A stretch of 64,000 nucleotides of DNA, from assembly GCF_900176465.1 (NCBI RefSeq), contig NZ_FWXR01000004.1, positions 245,951 through 309,950 of the forward strand, given 5' to 3'. Source of the DNA: Fulvimarina manganoxydans. GTDB lineage: Bacteria; Pseudomonadota; Alphaproteobacteria; Rhizobiales; Rhizobiaceae. Below, piece after piece: positions 1 through 8,138 of this stretch; position 1 is the stretch's first letter, and every line of letters starts with the position of its first letter. The notes beneath the pieces are model-generated. The model saw only the letters and a list, made by a program, of their open reading frames with translations, searched no databases and was not told where the DNA came from. The translations under genes were made by a program, and so were the position numbers.

Positions 1-140
1 GAGCGACGATCATCGACGGATTGATCGCGCTTGTTGGAGGGTGAACCTTGCACAATCTTGCGACGAGTCGCCGTTAAGTCTCGGCAGACGATGAGCTTGC
101 GCAGACCAATGGGAAAGTGACGGGCTATCAGAGTAGGAAT

Positions 141-214
141 TGGAGGCCTCGGCCGGAATCGAACCGGCGTGCAAGGATTTGCAGTCCTCTGCGTAACCAC
201 TCCGCCACGAGGCC
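141..214 (-). tRNA. tRNA-Cys (anticodon GCA)
   Basis: Read on the minus strand this folds as a full cloverleaf of 74 nt. The 7-bp acceptor stem pairs GGCCTCG with CGAGGCC, the anticodon loop contains CTGCAAA giving GCA, the T arm carries GGTTCGATTCC, and the 3' CCA is encoded. It decodes UGU/UGC. The XRE regulator gene follows on the opposite strand. Confidence 0.95.
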
Positions 215-395
215 CCTTGATGCGGGTACGTACTGAGTTCGTTGGCCTTTCGCAAGGGGCTCGGAGCCTCGCATGTCGATTTCGCGACAAAGGCGTCGAT
301 CAGGCGAGAATCTCACTGATCTCAAGTCCGTGTTGCAATACGGGCCGGTTTGGCTGAAAAGCGATCGGCAATGGGTCGCCGAACGGAGGTTGACG

Positions 396-740
396 TTGTT
401 CGATCCTATCGATGTGCATGTTGGGGCACGGGTGAAGCTTCGGCGCAAACGTCTGGGAATGAGCCAGGAGCGCCTGGGTGCGACATTGAATGTCACCTTT
501 CAGCAGATCCAGAAATATGAGCGGGGCGCGAATCGAATCGGCGCGAGCAATCTTTATAAGATCAGCTGCGCGCTCGGTGTCTCTCCCGCCTTTTTCTTCG
601 AAGGTATCGATCCGGACATGCTGCCGGTCTCATCGCCGAAGCCGCCTGTGTCAGAGGCCAACCCGACGGCGATCGGGGATCGAAAGGTTCGCCAGGCCGT
701 CGAGGATCTGATCCAAGTCCTGGTCGAGCGAACCAGTTGA
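396..740 (+). CDS. XRE-family helix-turn-helix transcriptional regulator
   Basis: A 114-residue DNA-binding protein. Residues 9-65 form a Cro/C1-type helix-turn-helix with the pattern GMSQERLG followed by the recognition segment FQQIQKYERG, then the stretch ending FFFEG that is typical of small rhizobial XRE regulators. The C-terminal 45 residues are Pro/Ser-rich then helical and unassigned. The frame is open upstream to an ATG at 273, but I chose TTG at 396. A GGAGG at 385-389 sits 6 nt before it, and family members begin with a short segment like FDPIDVHVG. The longer start would add 41 residues that do not look conserved. The regulated genes are unknown; it stands alone next to tRNA-Cys. 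Confidence 0.8.
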   Translation: MFDPIDVHVGARVKLRRKRLGMSQERLGATLNVTFQQIQKYERGANRIGASNLYKISCALGVSPAFFFEGIDPDMLPVSSPKPPVSEANPTAIGDRKVRQAVEDLIQVLVERTS

Positions 741-1220
741 AGAGACCTCTGGTGAGAAAGCCCGAGCCGGTTTTTTTCGTCCAGTCGATGGACCGATGAA
801 GGGCGGGCGGCTTACTCGGCGCACTTCATGTTCGCGATGGGGTTCAGGTATTTTATCACGAGTAAATAAGAGCCGAACCTAGACACGTCGACTTCCCCCC
901 CATGGGAAGACGCGCCTCCCTCCGTCACGCACAGGAAGCGATGAGGGGTTAGCCGCAGCCTCGATGACGGAGATGCCGAACGGTGACAGGCGGATATCGC
1001 TTAAGCTTTCCCCCTTATCCCCTTCGGTCGCGAGCCTTTCCAGATCAGAGACATTCCCGAATGTGTGACTGTCGCAGGCATGCAGCCCGAGCATGACGAG
1101 TGCGACGAAAGCGAACGCCTGACGGCGGAACACCCGCTATACGCCGCTCGAAGAGACCCTCATGCGCCCTCGATCGGCAATCCGCTCTAAGCTCTCATTT
1201 CGTGGCTCTTCACCTTTCAA
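741..1220. other. Intergenic region with one doubtful small ORF
   Basis: This stretch lies between the XRE gene and the end of the LysR gene. It has a run of seven T near 771-777 that could terminate the XRE transcript, but no convincing stem in front of it. The only coding candidate is the weak lipoprotein-like ORF at 879-1133 on the minus strand. I see nothing else. Confidence 0.4.
879..1133 (-). CDS. Possible small lipoprotein-like hypothetical protein (weak)
   Basis: An 84-residue frame starting at GTG. Residues 1-20 resemble a signal peptide: basic start MFRRQ, a hydrophobic stretch, then LHAC that could serve as a lipobox with Cys20. The rest is short, without recognisable motifs, and ends in a basic Gly/Arg-rich tail. 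No good Shine-Dalgarno precedes the start. It could equally be a chance frame in a GC-rich intergenic region, so it is listed only as a candidate. Confidence 0.25.
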   Translation of the reverse strand: MFRRQAFAFVALVMLGLHACDSHTFGNVSDLERLATEGDKGESLSDIRLSPFGISVIEAAANPSSLPVRDGGRRVFPWGGSRRV

Positions 1221-2210
1221 TCAGACGATCAGGCCCGCCGGGACGACGCCGAAATCCTTTGGGTCGACGAAATCTTCCCGAAACCAGGGGTAAAGCTGCG
1301 GATCGAAGGCCTTGGTGATGGCCTGGATCAGGCGTCTCACCCGGCCGAGACGCGCGACCTCGGGATGATAGACGAGCCAGATTTCCCGGCGCATCTGAAA
1401 ATCCGTGCGGACGGGGACGAGTTCATCGGTAAGGGCGGAGGCATAAGTCGGGATGACGCCGAAGCCGGCATCGTTTGTCATCGCCAAGACCTGCGCCGTC
1501 GCGGTGTTCACGATGGTTGAGACGTAATTGAGCTCGGGAACGGTTCGGATGAGCTCCTTCAGGGCTTGGCTCGGAATCTGCTCAGCCACGTGATGAATGA
1601 AGGAGAAGCGTGGCATGTCGGCGAACTGGGTTGGCTGGCCGTTTTCCTCGATATAGCGGCGGGACCCGTAAACCATCAGATGAAGATGACCGAGCCGCTT
1701 GACGATCAAGCTTTCGTCTCGCGGGCGCTGCAGTTGCACCGCGACATCGCATTCGAGCCGTGAAAGATCGGGCACGCGCATGTCGTGCCGTACATCGAGT
1801 CGAATCTGCTTGTTGGCGCGCTGGAAGGCGACGAGATGCGGCATCAACCAGAAGGCACCCAAACCCTCGGTCACCGCAAGCCGGACGAGCCCTGAGCCCG
1901 AATGGCCATGGCGTTGGGAGAGATAGGCAAGCGCCGCCGACTGCTCGCTCATTTCGACGGCGATGTCATAGACGCTTCGGCCCTCCTGGGTCAGTTCGAC
2001 ACCTTTGGCGGTCCGGGTAAACAGGACGACGTCCATCTGCGCCTCGAAATTGGCGATCCGCTTGCGCAGCGTGGTCGTCGTCATGTTCAGCGCCCGCGCT
2101 GCAGCCTTCAAACTTCCGATCTCGGCGACCTTGGCGAAGACGCGCACATCGTCCCAGTTGAAGTTCATGGCCGCGGGGGAGCGGTGTAATTCCTGGACCA
2201 GGCTAGGCAT
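1221..2210 (-). CDS. LysR-family transcriptional regulator
   Basis: A 329-residue LysR-type regulator. The N-terminal winged helix (about residues 18-78) has the usual pattern FAKVAEIGSLKAAARALN followed by LRKRIANFEAQ. The remainder, about residues 105-310, is the periplasmic-binding-like effector domain. The start at 2210 is preceded by AGGGAG with 9 nt spacing; an internal ATG (2168) directly at the HTH lacks a Shine-Dalgarno. The gene is divergent from the tandem-GNAT gene with about 50 bp between the longest start positions. LysR proteins commonly regulate the adjacent divergent gene, so that operon is the likely target. The effector is unknown. Confidence 0.88.
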   Translation of the reverse strand: MPSLVQELHRSPAAMNFNWDDVRVFAKVAEIGSLKAAARALNMTTTTLRKRIANFEAQMDVVLFTRTAKGVELTQEGRSVYDIAVEMSEQSAALAYLSQRHGHSGSGLVRLAVTEGLGAFWLMPHLVAFQRANKQIRLDVRHDMRVPDLSRLECDVAVQLQRPRDESLIVKRLGHLHLMVYGSRRYIEENGQPTQFADMPRFSFIHHVAEQIPSQALKELIRTVPELNYVSTIVNTATAQVLAMTNDAGFGVIPTYASALTDELVPVRTDFQMRREIWLVYHPEVARLGRVRRLIQAITKAFDPQLYPWFREDFVDPKDFGVVPAGLIV

Positions 2211-2251
2211 TATTTGAGTCTCCCTCGGAGCGGTCGCACCCGGCAGTATAC

Positions 2252-2270
2252 ATGCAAATTTAAATGCAAT
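2252..2270. promoter_or_regulatory. AT-rich direct repeat in LysR/GNAT divergent promoter
   Basis: An island of A/T in GC-rich sequence containing ATGCAA twice, at 2252 and 2264, 12 bp apart, around ATTTAAAT. The position between divergent LysR and target genes fits a LysR box, but the T-N11-A pattern is not clear. If this is the operator, the GNAT gene probably starts at the later ATG (2285). Confidence 0.3.
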
Positions 2271-3523
2271 CGATGGGTGTGATCATGACTCACAGCTTGC
2301 AGACGTCGTCGACACATTGCCCCAAAGCGCCGCGCCATCTGGAATATATGGAGCTCCAAAAGGTTGGCCGAGGCATCGTCTCGCGTGCCCCGACCGAGGA
2401 TCGGCTGCGGCAGTTGGTTGCCCGGGCCGCGATGGATGTGCCGGGTATCGCCGAGGCGGAAAAAGTCATCGAGATCTATCGGCACAATCCCGATACGATC
2501 ATGGAAATCGTTCGTTCGAACGGTTCGGGAGAGGCGGAGACCGGCATCATTGCGCTCCTGCCTTTGAACGAAGACGGCGATCGCGCTCTCTTCACCGGCG
2601 AACTTGATACGGTCGCGCCCGACTGCCGATTCGTTTGTCACCAGAGTCAGCGTGCCGTCTCCGTCTATGTTTGGGGCATCTGGGTGACGCCACGTCTCGC
2701 CGGCGGCATCGCTCATCTCATGGAACGGCTGTCCTCGAACAAGTATCGATCCGCGACGCTTTATTGCAAGGCCGCTAATGAGAAGGCCCTCAAATTCTTC
2801 GAAACACTTGGCTTTACACAAGGCGCCTACAAATTCGGCCATTCGGTTCCCGAACTCCTCCGTTACGAACGACGGTATGGCACCGAGGATCTTGCAGCGG
2901 CGGCGCCTGAGGAAGCGCCATCGAAATCCTATGACAGCTACGATCCGGCGAACGCGGCGGGAACCAGATCGATCGGCATCAAGGTGGTCCATTCCCTCGA
3001 CGAGCTGCTTCAGGTTTTTGCCATTCGAAGCGCGACCTATCTCGGCGAGCAGGGCGTTCCTTATAGCGAGGACATGGACGGCAACGATTTCTCGGGCACG
3101 CATCTCATTGGCTATGTCGGGACGGAGCCGGCCGCTTGTCTGCGCCTGCGCTATTTCTCGGACTTCGTGAAAGTTGAGCGGCTCGCGGTCCTGCCGAAAT
3201 TCCGCAACTCGCGGATCGCCTTTCGAATTGTTCGCGCTGGTATCGATTTCGCCCGCGAGAAGGGCTACCATCGCTTCTATGGGCAGGCCGAGGCCTCGAT
3301 CTACCCGCTGTGGCAACGTTTCGGCTTCAAGGCACGGCCGGGCGATGGCGTCTCCTACATGACGGGCCGGCGCTATCTCGAAGGCGATCTCGAGGTGGAC
3401 CGCCCAAACGATTACATCTCCACCGATGCGGGCGCTTACGTCCTGCTGCGGCCCGAGGGTCGCTGGCATGAGGCAGGAGAATTCGAAAAATCACAAAACG
3501 CCTTCGGAGATCGCGCAGCATGA
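2264..3523 (+). CDS. Tandem GNAT-domain acyltransferase
   Basis: A 419-residue protein that reads as two fused GNAT-type acyltransferase units. The first (about residues 60-210) ends in a segment with FFETLGF, typical of the last GNAT strand. The second (about 240-375) has ACLRLRYF, then VERLAVLPKFRNS and a final WQRFGF. The second half recalls acyl-homoserine-lactone or N-acyl amino acid (FeeM-like) synthases, whose fold is a GNAT variant. That resemblance is by pattern only. ATG codons at 2264, 2273 and 2285 are all possible starts and none has a strong Shine-Dalgarno. The gene overlaps the 70-residue downstream gene by 4 nt, implying translational coupling. Control by the divergent LysR regulator is likely. 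The acyl donor and acceptor are unknown. Confidence 0.75.
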   Translation: MQSMGVIMTHSLQTSSTHCPKAPRHLEYMELQKVGRGIVSRAPTEDRLRQLVARAAMDVPGIAEAEKVIEIYRHNPDTIMEIVRSNGSGEAETGIIALLPLNEDGDRALFTGELDTVAPDCRFVCHQSQRAVSVYVWGIWVTPRLAGGIAHLMERLSSNKYRSATLYCKAANEKALKFFETLGFTQGAYKFGHSVPELLRYERRYGTEDLAAAAPEEAPSKSYDSYDPANAAGTRSIGIKVVHSLDELLQVFAIRSATYLGEQGVPYSEDMDGNDFSGTHLIGYVGTEPAACLRLRYFSDFVKVERLAVLPKFRNSRIAFRIVRAGIDFAREKGYHRFYGQAEASIYPLWQRFGFKARPGDGVSYMTGRRYLEGDLEVDRPNDYISTDAGAYVLLRPEGRWHEAGEFEKSQNAFGDRAA

Positions 3524-3732
3524 AGTCGCCCTTTTTCATCCCCGGCCCGCCGGAATCGGTCGATCGGGCGGAGATCAGCCAGCTGATCCGGCTTCTTGAT
3601 TATATCAGCGACGATGTCTCGACGGTCAGCCGTGCGGCGGGTTTCGCGCTCCATCTCGCCAAGGAGGAGCTGATCTTTGTCATGACGGCCGATCGGGCGG
3701 ATGCACAGCCGCCTTCACGCTCGCCGCAATAA
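3520..3732 (+). CDS. Small hypothetical protein coupled to the tandem GNAT
   Basis: A 70-residue protein whose ATG overlaps the stop codon of the GNAT gene (ATGA), so it is almost certainly co-translated. It begins MKSPFFIPGPPES and is followed by a predicted helical stretch with ISQLIRLLDYISDD and a second helix with AKEELIFVM. No signal peptide, membrane segment or known motif is visible. Its size and coupling suggest a partner or chaperone for the acyltransferase, but this is inference. I do not recognise a family. Confidence 0.65.
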   Translation: MKSPFFIPGPPESVDRAEISQLIRLLDYISDDVSTVSRAAGFALHLAKEELIFVMTADRADAQPPSRSPQ

Positions 3733-3852
3733 GGGCTGGCTGAGGCTGTCTCGGCCTCTGCGGCCTTGTTGCGGTAACGCTGGTGCTTGCGCGTATTCCG
3801 AGCCGCGACTAAGGAAGCGGACGTGGCTCAGCGGCTTATGTGACGAGACAGG

Positions 3853-4515
3853 ATGGCAGCGATGGACTTCGAAACGGCCCGGACCCGGCTGGTCGACAAC
3901 CAGATCCGAACCACGGATGTAACGTCCCATTCGATCCTCCGGGCTTTCCTGACCGTGCCGCGCGAAGAGTTCGTGCCGGCCTCCCGCCGTCCGCTCGCCT
4001 ATATCGACGAGGATCTGCCGATCGGAAACGGCCGTTTCCTGATGGAGGCTTCGCCCTTCGCCAAGCTTCTCCAGCTCGCCTCGATCACACCTGAAGACGT
4101 GGTTCTCGATGTCGGCTGCGGTACCGGCTATGGCGCGGCTGTCCTCTCCCATCTCGCCAGCTCGGTCGTCGCGCTGGAGGAGGACGAGAGCCTTGCCGAG
4201 ACCGCCAACGACACGCTGACGCGGCTCGATTATGTCAGCTGCACCGTCGTGACGGGCCCGCTCAACAAGGGCTACGAAACCGAAGCGCCTTATGACGTCA
4301 TCCTGTTCGAGGGGGCGATCGAGGTTCTTCCCGAGACGTTCCTGGAGCAGCTGCGGCCGGGCGGGCGCCTCGTCGCGGTGATCGGACGCGGCCTTGCGGC
4401 CGAAGCGCGCATCTATATCAAGGATCACGAGGGGATCGTTTCCGATCGCTTCGGGTTCAATTGCGCGATCAAGCCCCTGCCGGGCTTCCAGAAGAAAGCC
4501 GAATTCGTCTTCTGA
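3853..4515 (+). CDS. pcm: Protein-L-isoaspartate O-methyltransferase family protein
   Basis: A 220-residue class I SAM-dependent methyltransferase of the PIMT family as found beside tolC in rhizobia. Motif I, VLDVGCGTGYG, is at residues 84-94. The early DNQIR segment and PREEFVP are typical of the alphaproteobacterial branch. PIMT methylates isoaspartyl residues to repair aged proteins in the cytoplasm. This branch diverges from the E. coli enzyme, so the exact substrate is less certain. ATG at 3853 gives MAAMDFE; ATG at 3862 is better placed for an AGGA at 3850-3853. It lies upstream of the tolC-family gene with a 312-bp gap. Confidence 0.85.
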   Translation: MAAMDFETARTRLVDNQIRTTDVTSHSILRAFLTVPREEFVPASRRPLAYIDEDLPIGNGRFLMEASPFAKLLQLASITPEDVVLDVGCGTGYGAAVLSHLASSVVALEEDESLAETANDTLTRLDYVSCTVVTGPLNKGYETEAPYDVILFEGAIEVLPETFLEQLRPGGRLVAVIGRGLAAEARIYIKDHEGIVSDRFGFNCAIKPLPGFQKKAEFVF

Positions 4516-4827
4516 CTTCCAAACGCCGCGCGTCCTCCTGACAGTCGGGACTCGTCCGGGGTCGGTGCTTGTGCCGACGCGGCGAATGATTGCGCGTTGC
4601 CGGAACCGGGCGACGGGTGCGAATCGCGTTGCAAAATTGCGCCTGTTCCCCAGCAAAGGCGCGTTGTCACGAAGTCTCGGCTTGATTCCGAACCTCTCTG
4701 GCTGGTCAATGCAGCAAGCGCTGCGACCGCTCATGTCGCGCGACGCATTGCCAATGCCTTTCGTTCAGGGCCGGGTGTCGGGATCATTCCCGTGAGTGTT
4801 GGCTCTGAACAGCCTGGAGTTAAGCCT
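4516..4827. other. Intergenic region upstream of the tolC-family gene
   Basis: The frame upstream of the tolC-family start is open but reads as non-conserved, basic sequence. I see no terminator, palindrome or convincing promoter. It presumably contains the promoter of the tolC-family gene. Confidence 0.4.
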
Positions 4828-6252
4828 TTGCCCAGATCGAATTGGTTCCGAGCCTTGCTGGCGGCGAGTTCGTTGCTGGCCTTTTCGCTCCCCTCCCATG
4901 CCGAGACCTTGGCCAGCGCTCTCGCAAAGGCCTATCAGTACAATCAGGATCTGAACGCCTCGCGTGCCCAGCTCCGCGCCACCGACGAAAACGTCACCCA
5001 GGCCCGTGCGGGCCTGCGTCCTCGACTGAGCGCCACGAGCTCGGCCTCCGCGACCCGGTCCCAGACGACCTTCGGCGACGACATCAGCACCCAGGACGCG
5101 CGCCAGATGTCGATCGGCGGCGGCATCCAGCTTGATCAAACCCTCTTCGACGGTTTTCAGACACCGAACAACGTTTCGGCCGCCGAGGCTCAGGTCCGCG
5201 CGAGCCAATTCAACCTCGCCAATACCGAGCAGAATATTCTCTCCGACGCCGCGACGGCCTATATGAACGTCTTGCGCGATCGGCAGATCGCGGCGCTCCG
5301 CCGCCAGAATCTTTCCTTCCTTCAGGAGCAGGTCCGCTCGGCCCGGGCGCGGTTCGAAGTGGGTGAGGGCACCCGCACCGATGTTAGCCAGGCAGAAGCC
5401 GAGCAGGCTTTGGCGACGGCGCTTCTGAACAGCGCGCTGTCCCAGGTCGCAGCGAGCGAGGCGACCTATTTCAACGTGATCGGCGACGCGCCCGAGAATC
5501 TTCAGCCTGGGAAGTTGCCGGCTTCGTTGCCCAATTCCGTTGCGCAGGCCTATGACGTCTCCCAGCGCGAGCATCCGGCCATTCTGGCGACGCTGGCCTC
5601 CGTCGATGCCGCATCGTTCCAGGTGAAGGTCGCCGAAGGCGCACTCTTGCCGACCGTGAGCCTGCAGGGGCGGGTGAATGATACCTATTCCTTGAATGAC
5701 AGTGATGGCGGCAATCTGCCGGGTGTCAGGGATAGTGGGCCTCAGGTCACAACGCAGAATCAGGTCTCGGCGACCGTCGGGGCGCAGATCTCGATTCCGA
5801 TCTATCAGGGCGGTGCTGCCACCTCACGCATTCGCCAGCAAAAGGAAGTGTTGGGTCAGCGGCGCATTGAGGTGGATGGAACGCGCGATCAGGTCCGCGC
5901 CGCGGTCGCGACCGCCTGGGCTCAGCTGAAGGCTGCTCGTGCGAATATTCAGGGCTATACGGCGCAGGTGCGCGCCGCCCAGCTTGCCTTGAACGGCGTC
6001 ATCGAGGAGCGCAATGTCGGGCAGCGCACGACCCTCGATGTGCTCGATGCGCAGGGCGACGTCATCACCGCGCAGATTCTCCTCGTCGGATCGCAGCGCG
6101 ATGAGGTCGTGGCGGGCTATGCCTTGCTTTCGGCCATGGGGCGCCTCAGTGGGGGACGCCTTGCATTGGCAGGTCCGACCTACAATCCGAATGACCATTA
6201 TATTGAGGTCGAAGACAAGTGGTACGGCCTGCGGACGCCGGACGGGCGCTGA
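4828..6252 (+). CDS. tolC: TolC-family outer membrane efflux channel
   Basis: A 474-residue outer membrane factor. It has a signal peptide (residues 1-25, cleavage after PSHA), then two repeats of the long-helix TolC architecture beginning with ETLASALAKAYQYN and containing AQLRATDENVTQARAGLRP. It provides the outer membrane exit duct for type I secretion and RND efflux. The only other T1SS parts here (36242-39333) lack their own outer membrane protein, so this could serve them. The start is TTG at 4828 with GGAG at 4816-4819, 8 nt spacing. The frame is open upstream, but the signal peptide fixes the start. Two terminator-like hairpins follow. Confidence 0.9.
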   Translation: MPRSNWFRALLAASSLLAFSLPSHAETLASALAKAYQYNQDLNASRAQLRATDENVTQARAGLRPRLSATSSASATRSQTTFGDDISTQDARQMSIGGGIQLDQTLFDGFQTPNNVSAAEAQVRASQFNLANTEQNILSDAATAYMNVLRDRQIAALRRQNLSFLQEQVRSARARFEVGEGTRTDVSQAEAEQALATALLNSALSQVAASEATYFNVIGDAPENLQPGKLPASLPNSVAQAYDVSQREHPAILATLASVDAASFQVKVAEGALLPTVSLQGRVNDTYSLNDSDGGNLPGVRDSGPQVTTQNQVSATVGAQISIPIYQGGAATSRIRQQKEVLGQRRIEVDGTRDQVRAAVATAWAQLKAARANIQGYTAQVRAAQLALNGVIEERNVGQRTTLDVLDAQGDVITAQILLVGSQRDEVVAGYALLSAMGRLSGGRLALAGPTYNPNDHYIEVEDKWYGLRTPDGR

Positions 6253-6265
6253 GCATCGCTTGAGT

Positions 6266-6291
6266 CGCCGATCGTTCGGGCGGCGTTTTTT
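6266..6291 (+). terminator. Rho-independent terminator after tolC
   Basis: A short GC stem pairing CGCCG (6266-6270) with CGGCG (6281-6285) is followed by six T. It lies 14 nt past the tolC stop. Confidence 0.55.
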
Positions 6292-6390
6292 CGTCGCAGG
6301 CCTGTCGGGCAGAAAGCGGTCCGATCCGGTGCCATCCGTTAAGGGCGCCCATTCAGGTTCCTAGGCCCGAGCCAATTGATCGATTGTCAG

Positions 6391-6410
6391 GCCCGCTTCG
6401 CGCGGGCTTT
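6391..6410 (+). terminator. Hairpin terminator between tolC and popZ
   Basis: GCCCGC (6391-6396) pairs with GCGGGC (6402-6407) around a TTCGC loop, followed by TTT. It would back up the first terminator and isolate popZ transcription. Confidence 0.55.
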
Positions 6411-6581
6411 TCGCTTTATTGCGAGCCCCATCGCCGTCGAGCCCAAAATTGCATTGCAAAAGTTGAGGAGAGTGATGCCTTTCGGCGCGGGGAGGATTCC
6501 CTCTTGCTCCGCGGACACGTAGGCTTCGGGCACGATTCGTCCGGTAACGGTCGTCAATCAGCGTGACGCAGGAGCTTTGAA

Positions 6582-7823
6582 ATGGGCAGCGCTCTTCCGG
6601 TTCAAGAACCGTCCATGGACGATATCCTGGCTTCGATCCGTCGCATCATCGAAGGCCGGGAGGACCGCGCGGACACCGGTTCGCAGCCGGGCCGCGACAA
6701 AGGGTCGGAGGACGAGAACCGCTCTGCCGGTGCAGTTCAGCCAGCCGCAAAGGCCGCCAACGCCGCGCCATCCATGCAAGCCGACGGCGCAGGCGCCGAG
6801 GCTCCGGTCACGGCACGGTCGTCTGGCAAACCCGTGAGCCTCACCGCGTCGAATGATGAGGGCAAGACGCCCTTCGCTGGCGCGACACAGACGGCCGATG
6901 CCGAGCGCATCGCCTCGAAAGTCGAGGAACTCGCCACGCTCTCGGTCGCGCGGATGCGGGCAGCTTCGCTGGAAAACGCCGTACGGGACTATCGGGAGAC
7001 GGAAATGGCCGCCGATCTCCAGGCGGAGGAGGCGGCCATGGATACCCAGTTCGAGCATCTCGGCGGCTCGGTGCCGTCCTTTTACGACGAATTCGACGAG
7101 GCGGCCTTCGCTTCGGAGCTTCTCGCCAATGCCGGTCTGACCGAGTCGGAGACCAAGGACGAGGTCAGCGAGTCGGCTCGTCTCCACGAGCGCCGCAGTC
7201 GCCCGGCTTTCGAACCGTTCAAGGCCCCTGCCGAGCAGGCATCGATGCGCGCGGCCGATGCCGAGCAGTCCTCAGGCGAGCATCTGCAGGCGGAAGCCGC
7301 GCCGTTGGCGACCGTTGCTGTTTTGGGTCTTGCCCGGCCGGCCACGCCCGATGTGGAAGAGCTTGCGCCGAGCTCGAGCTTGTCCGAAGCGATCTCTATC
7401 CTGGCCGCCGCCGATGAGCCCGAGGCGCTGAGTGCGGACGAGGTCCAGCTTGAAGCCTCGGCCGGCGAGACGGTCTCCGACGAGGCGAGCCCTGCGAAGG
7501 GCGTGGCTGGATCGGCGCACCTCCGTCGCGGCGAAGAGGCCCAAGGCCAGCCGACCGCGCCTGATATGCCTGTAGAAGGCGAAGAGCAGACTGCCGGTAT
7601 CTTCTCGCTCGTCTCGAGCGAAGTGGAAGGACGAATCTCCTCGTCCTTCGATCAGCTCGCCGAGGCCGTGCGCGCCGATCAACTCGCCCGGATGGACGAT
7701 ACGGTCCGCGATATGCTTCGGCCGATGCTCTCCGATTGGCTGGAGGACAATCTTCCCTCCATCGTGGAGCGGATGGTCCGCGAAGAGATCGAGCGCGTGG
7801 CTCGCGGCCCGCGCCGCGCCTGA
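6582..7823 (+). CDS. popZ: Polar organizing protein PopZ (DUF2497), enlarged
   Basis: A 413-residue DUF2497 protein. The N-terminal peptide (residues 11-25) has the PSMDDILASIRRII signature, and the last about 50 residues contain the conserved C-terminal helices (LRPMLSDWLEDNLPSIVERMVREE). PopZ forms polar condensates that anchor the chromosome origin and recruit cell-cycle regulators. Between the conserved ends lie some 330 residues of acidic, Ala/Glu/Pro-rich, probably disordered sequence. This makes the protein more than twice the size of the well-studied Caulobacter PopZ. AGGAG lies 8 nt before the ATG. Position directly before valS is the usual alphaproteobacterial arrangement. Confidence 0.9.
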   Translation: MGSALPVQEPSMDDILASIRRIIEGREDRADTGSQPGRDKGSEDENRSAGAVQPAAKAANAAPSMQADGAGAEAPVTARSSGKPVSLTASNDEGKTPFAGATQTADAERIASKVEELATLSVARMRAASLENAVRDYRETEMAADLQAEEAAMDTQFEHLGGSVPSFYDEFDEAAFASELLANAGLTESETKDEVSESARLHERRSRPAFEPFKAPAEQASMRAADAEQSSGEHLQAEAAPLATVAVLGLARPATPDVEELAPSSSLSEAISILAAADEPEALSADEVQLEASAGETVSDEASPAKGVAGSAHLRRGEEAQGQPTAPDMPVEGEEQTAGIFSLVSSEVEGRISSSFDQLAEAVRADQLARMDDTVRDMLRPMLSDWLEDNLPSIVERMVREEIERVARGPRRA

Positions 7824-7845
7824 GGCCAATCCTCAGCCCCACCCC

Positions 7846-7886
7846 ACCTCGTGTCCAGGCTTTGCGAAAAAGCCGGGACACGAGGT
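7846..7886. repeat. Long perfect-arm hairpin between popZ and valS
   Basis: ACCTCGTGTCC (7846-7856) pairs fully with 7876-7886. Inside, after one mismatch, GGCTTT (7858-7863) pairs with AAAGCC (7869-7874) around a 5-nt loop. No T run follows on the plus strand. It could be a Rho-assisted end of the popZ transcript, a processing site or an mRNA-stabilising element. Confidence 0.6.
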
Positions 7887-8138
7887 CAAGGCGTATGGCG
7901 GTGCGTTGACACTTCTTCCTCTTCGGCTTTAACCCGTCCCGACCTTTGACGTCCGGTGGGGGCGAATGGGATGCGCGAGGACGCCAGTTTCGGCGCCGTC
8001 TCGCCAACCCTTCGAATGCTTCTCCGGGCCCTGGATTGTTTCGAGTGGTCCTTTCGGGCTCCGCCGCTTGCCCCGTGCTCTTTTGCGACGGGCGGGACGC
8101 CGCCGGTCCGGACCGCTCGTCTTCGTGCGACTGGACGG

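Noticed and set aside
10..255. An 81-codon minus-strand frame at the left edge.
   Set aside because: It overlaps the complete tRNA-Cys gene and has no conserved features.
7824..8138. T-box or tRNA-like leader for valS.
   Set aside because: No T-box sequence or specifier loop; the hairpin is a simple stem, and T-boxes are not expected in this lineage.
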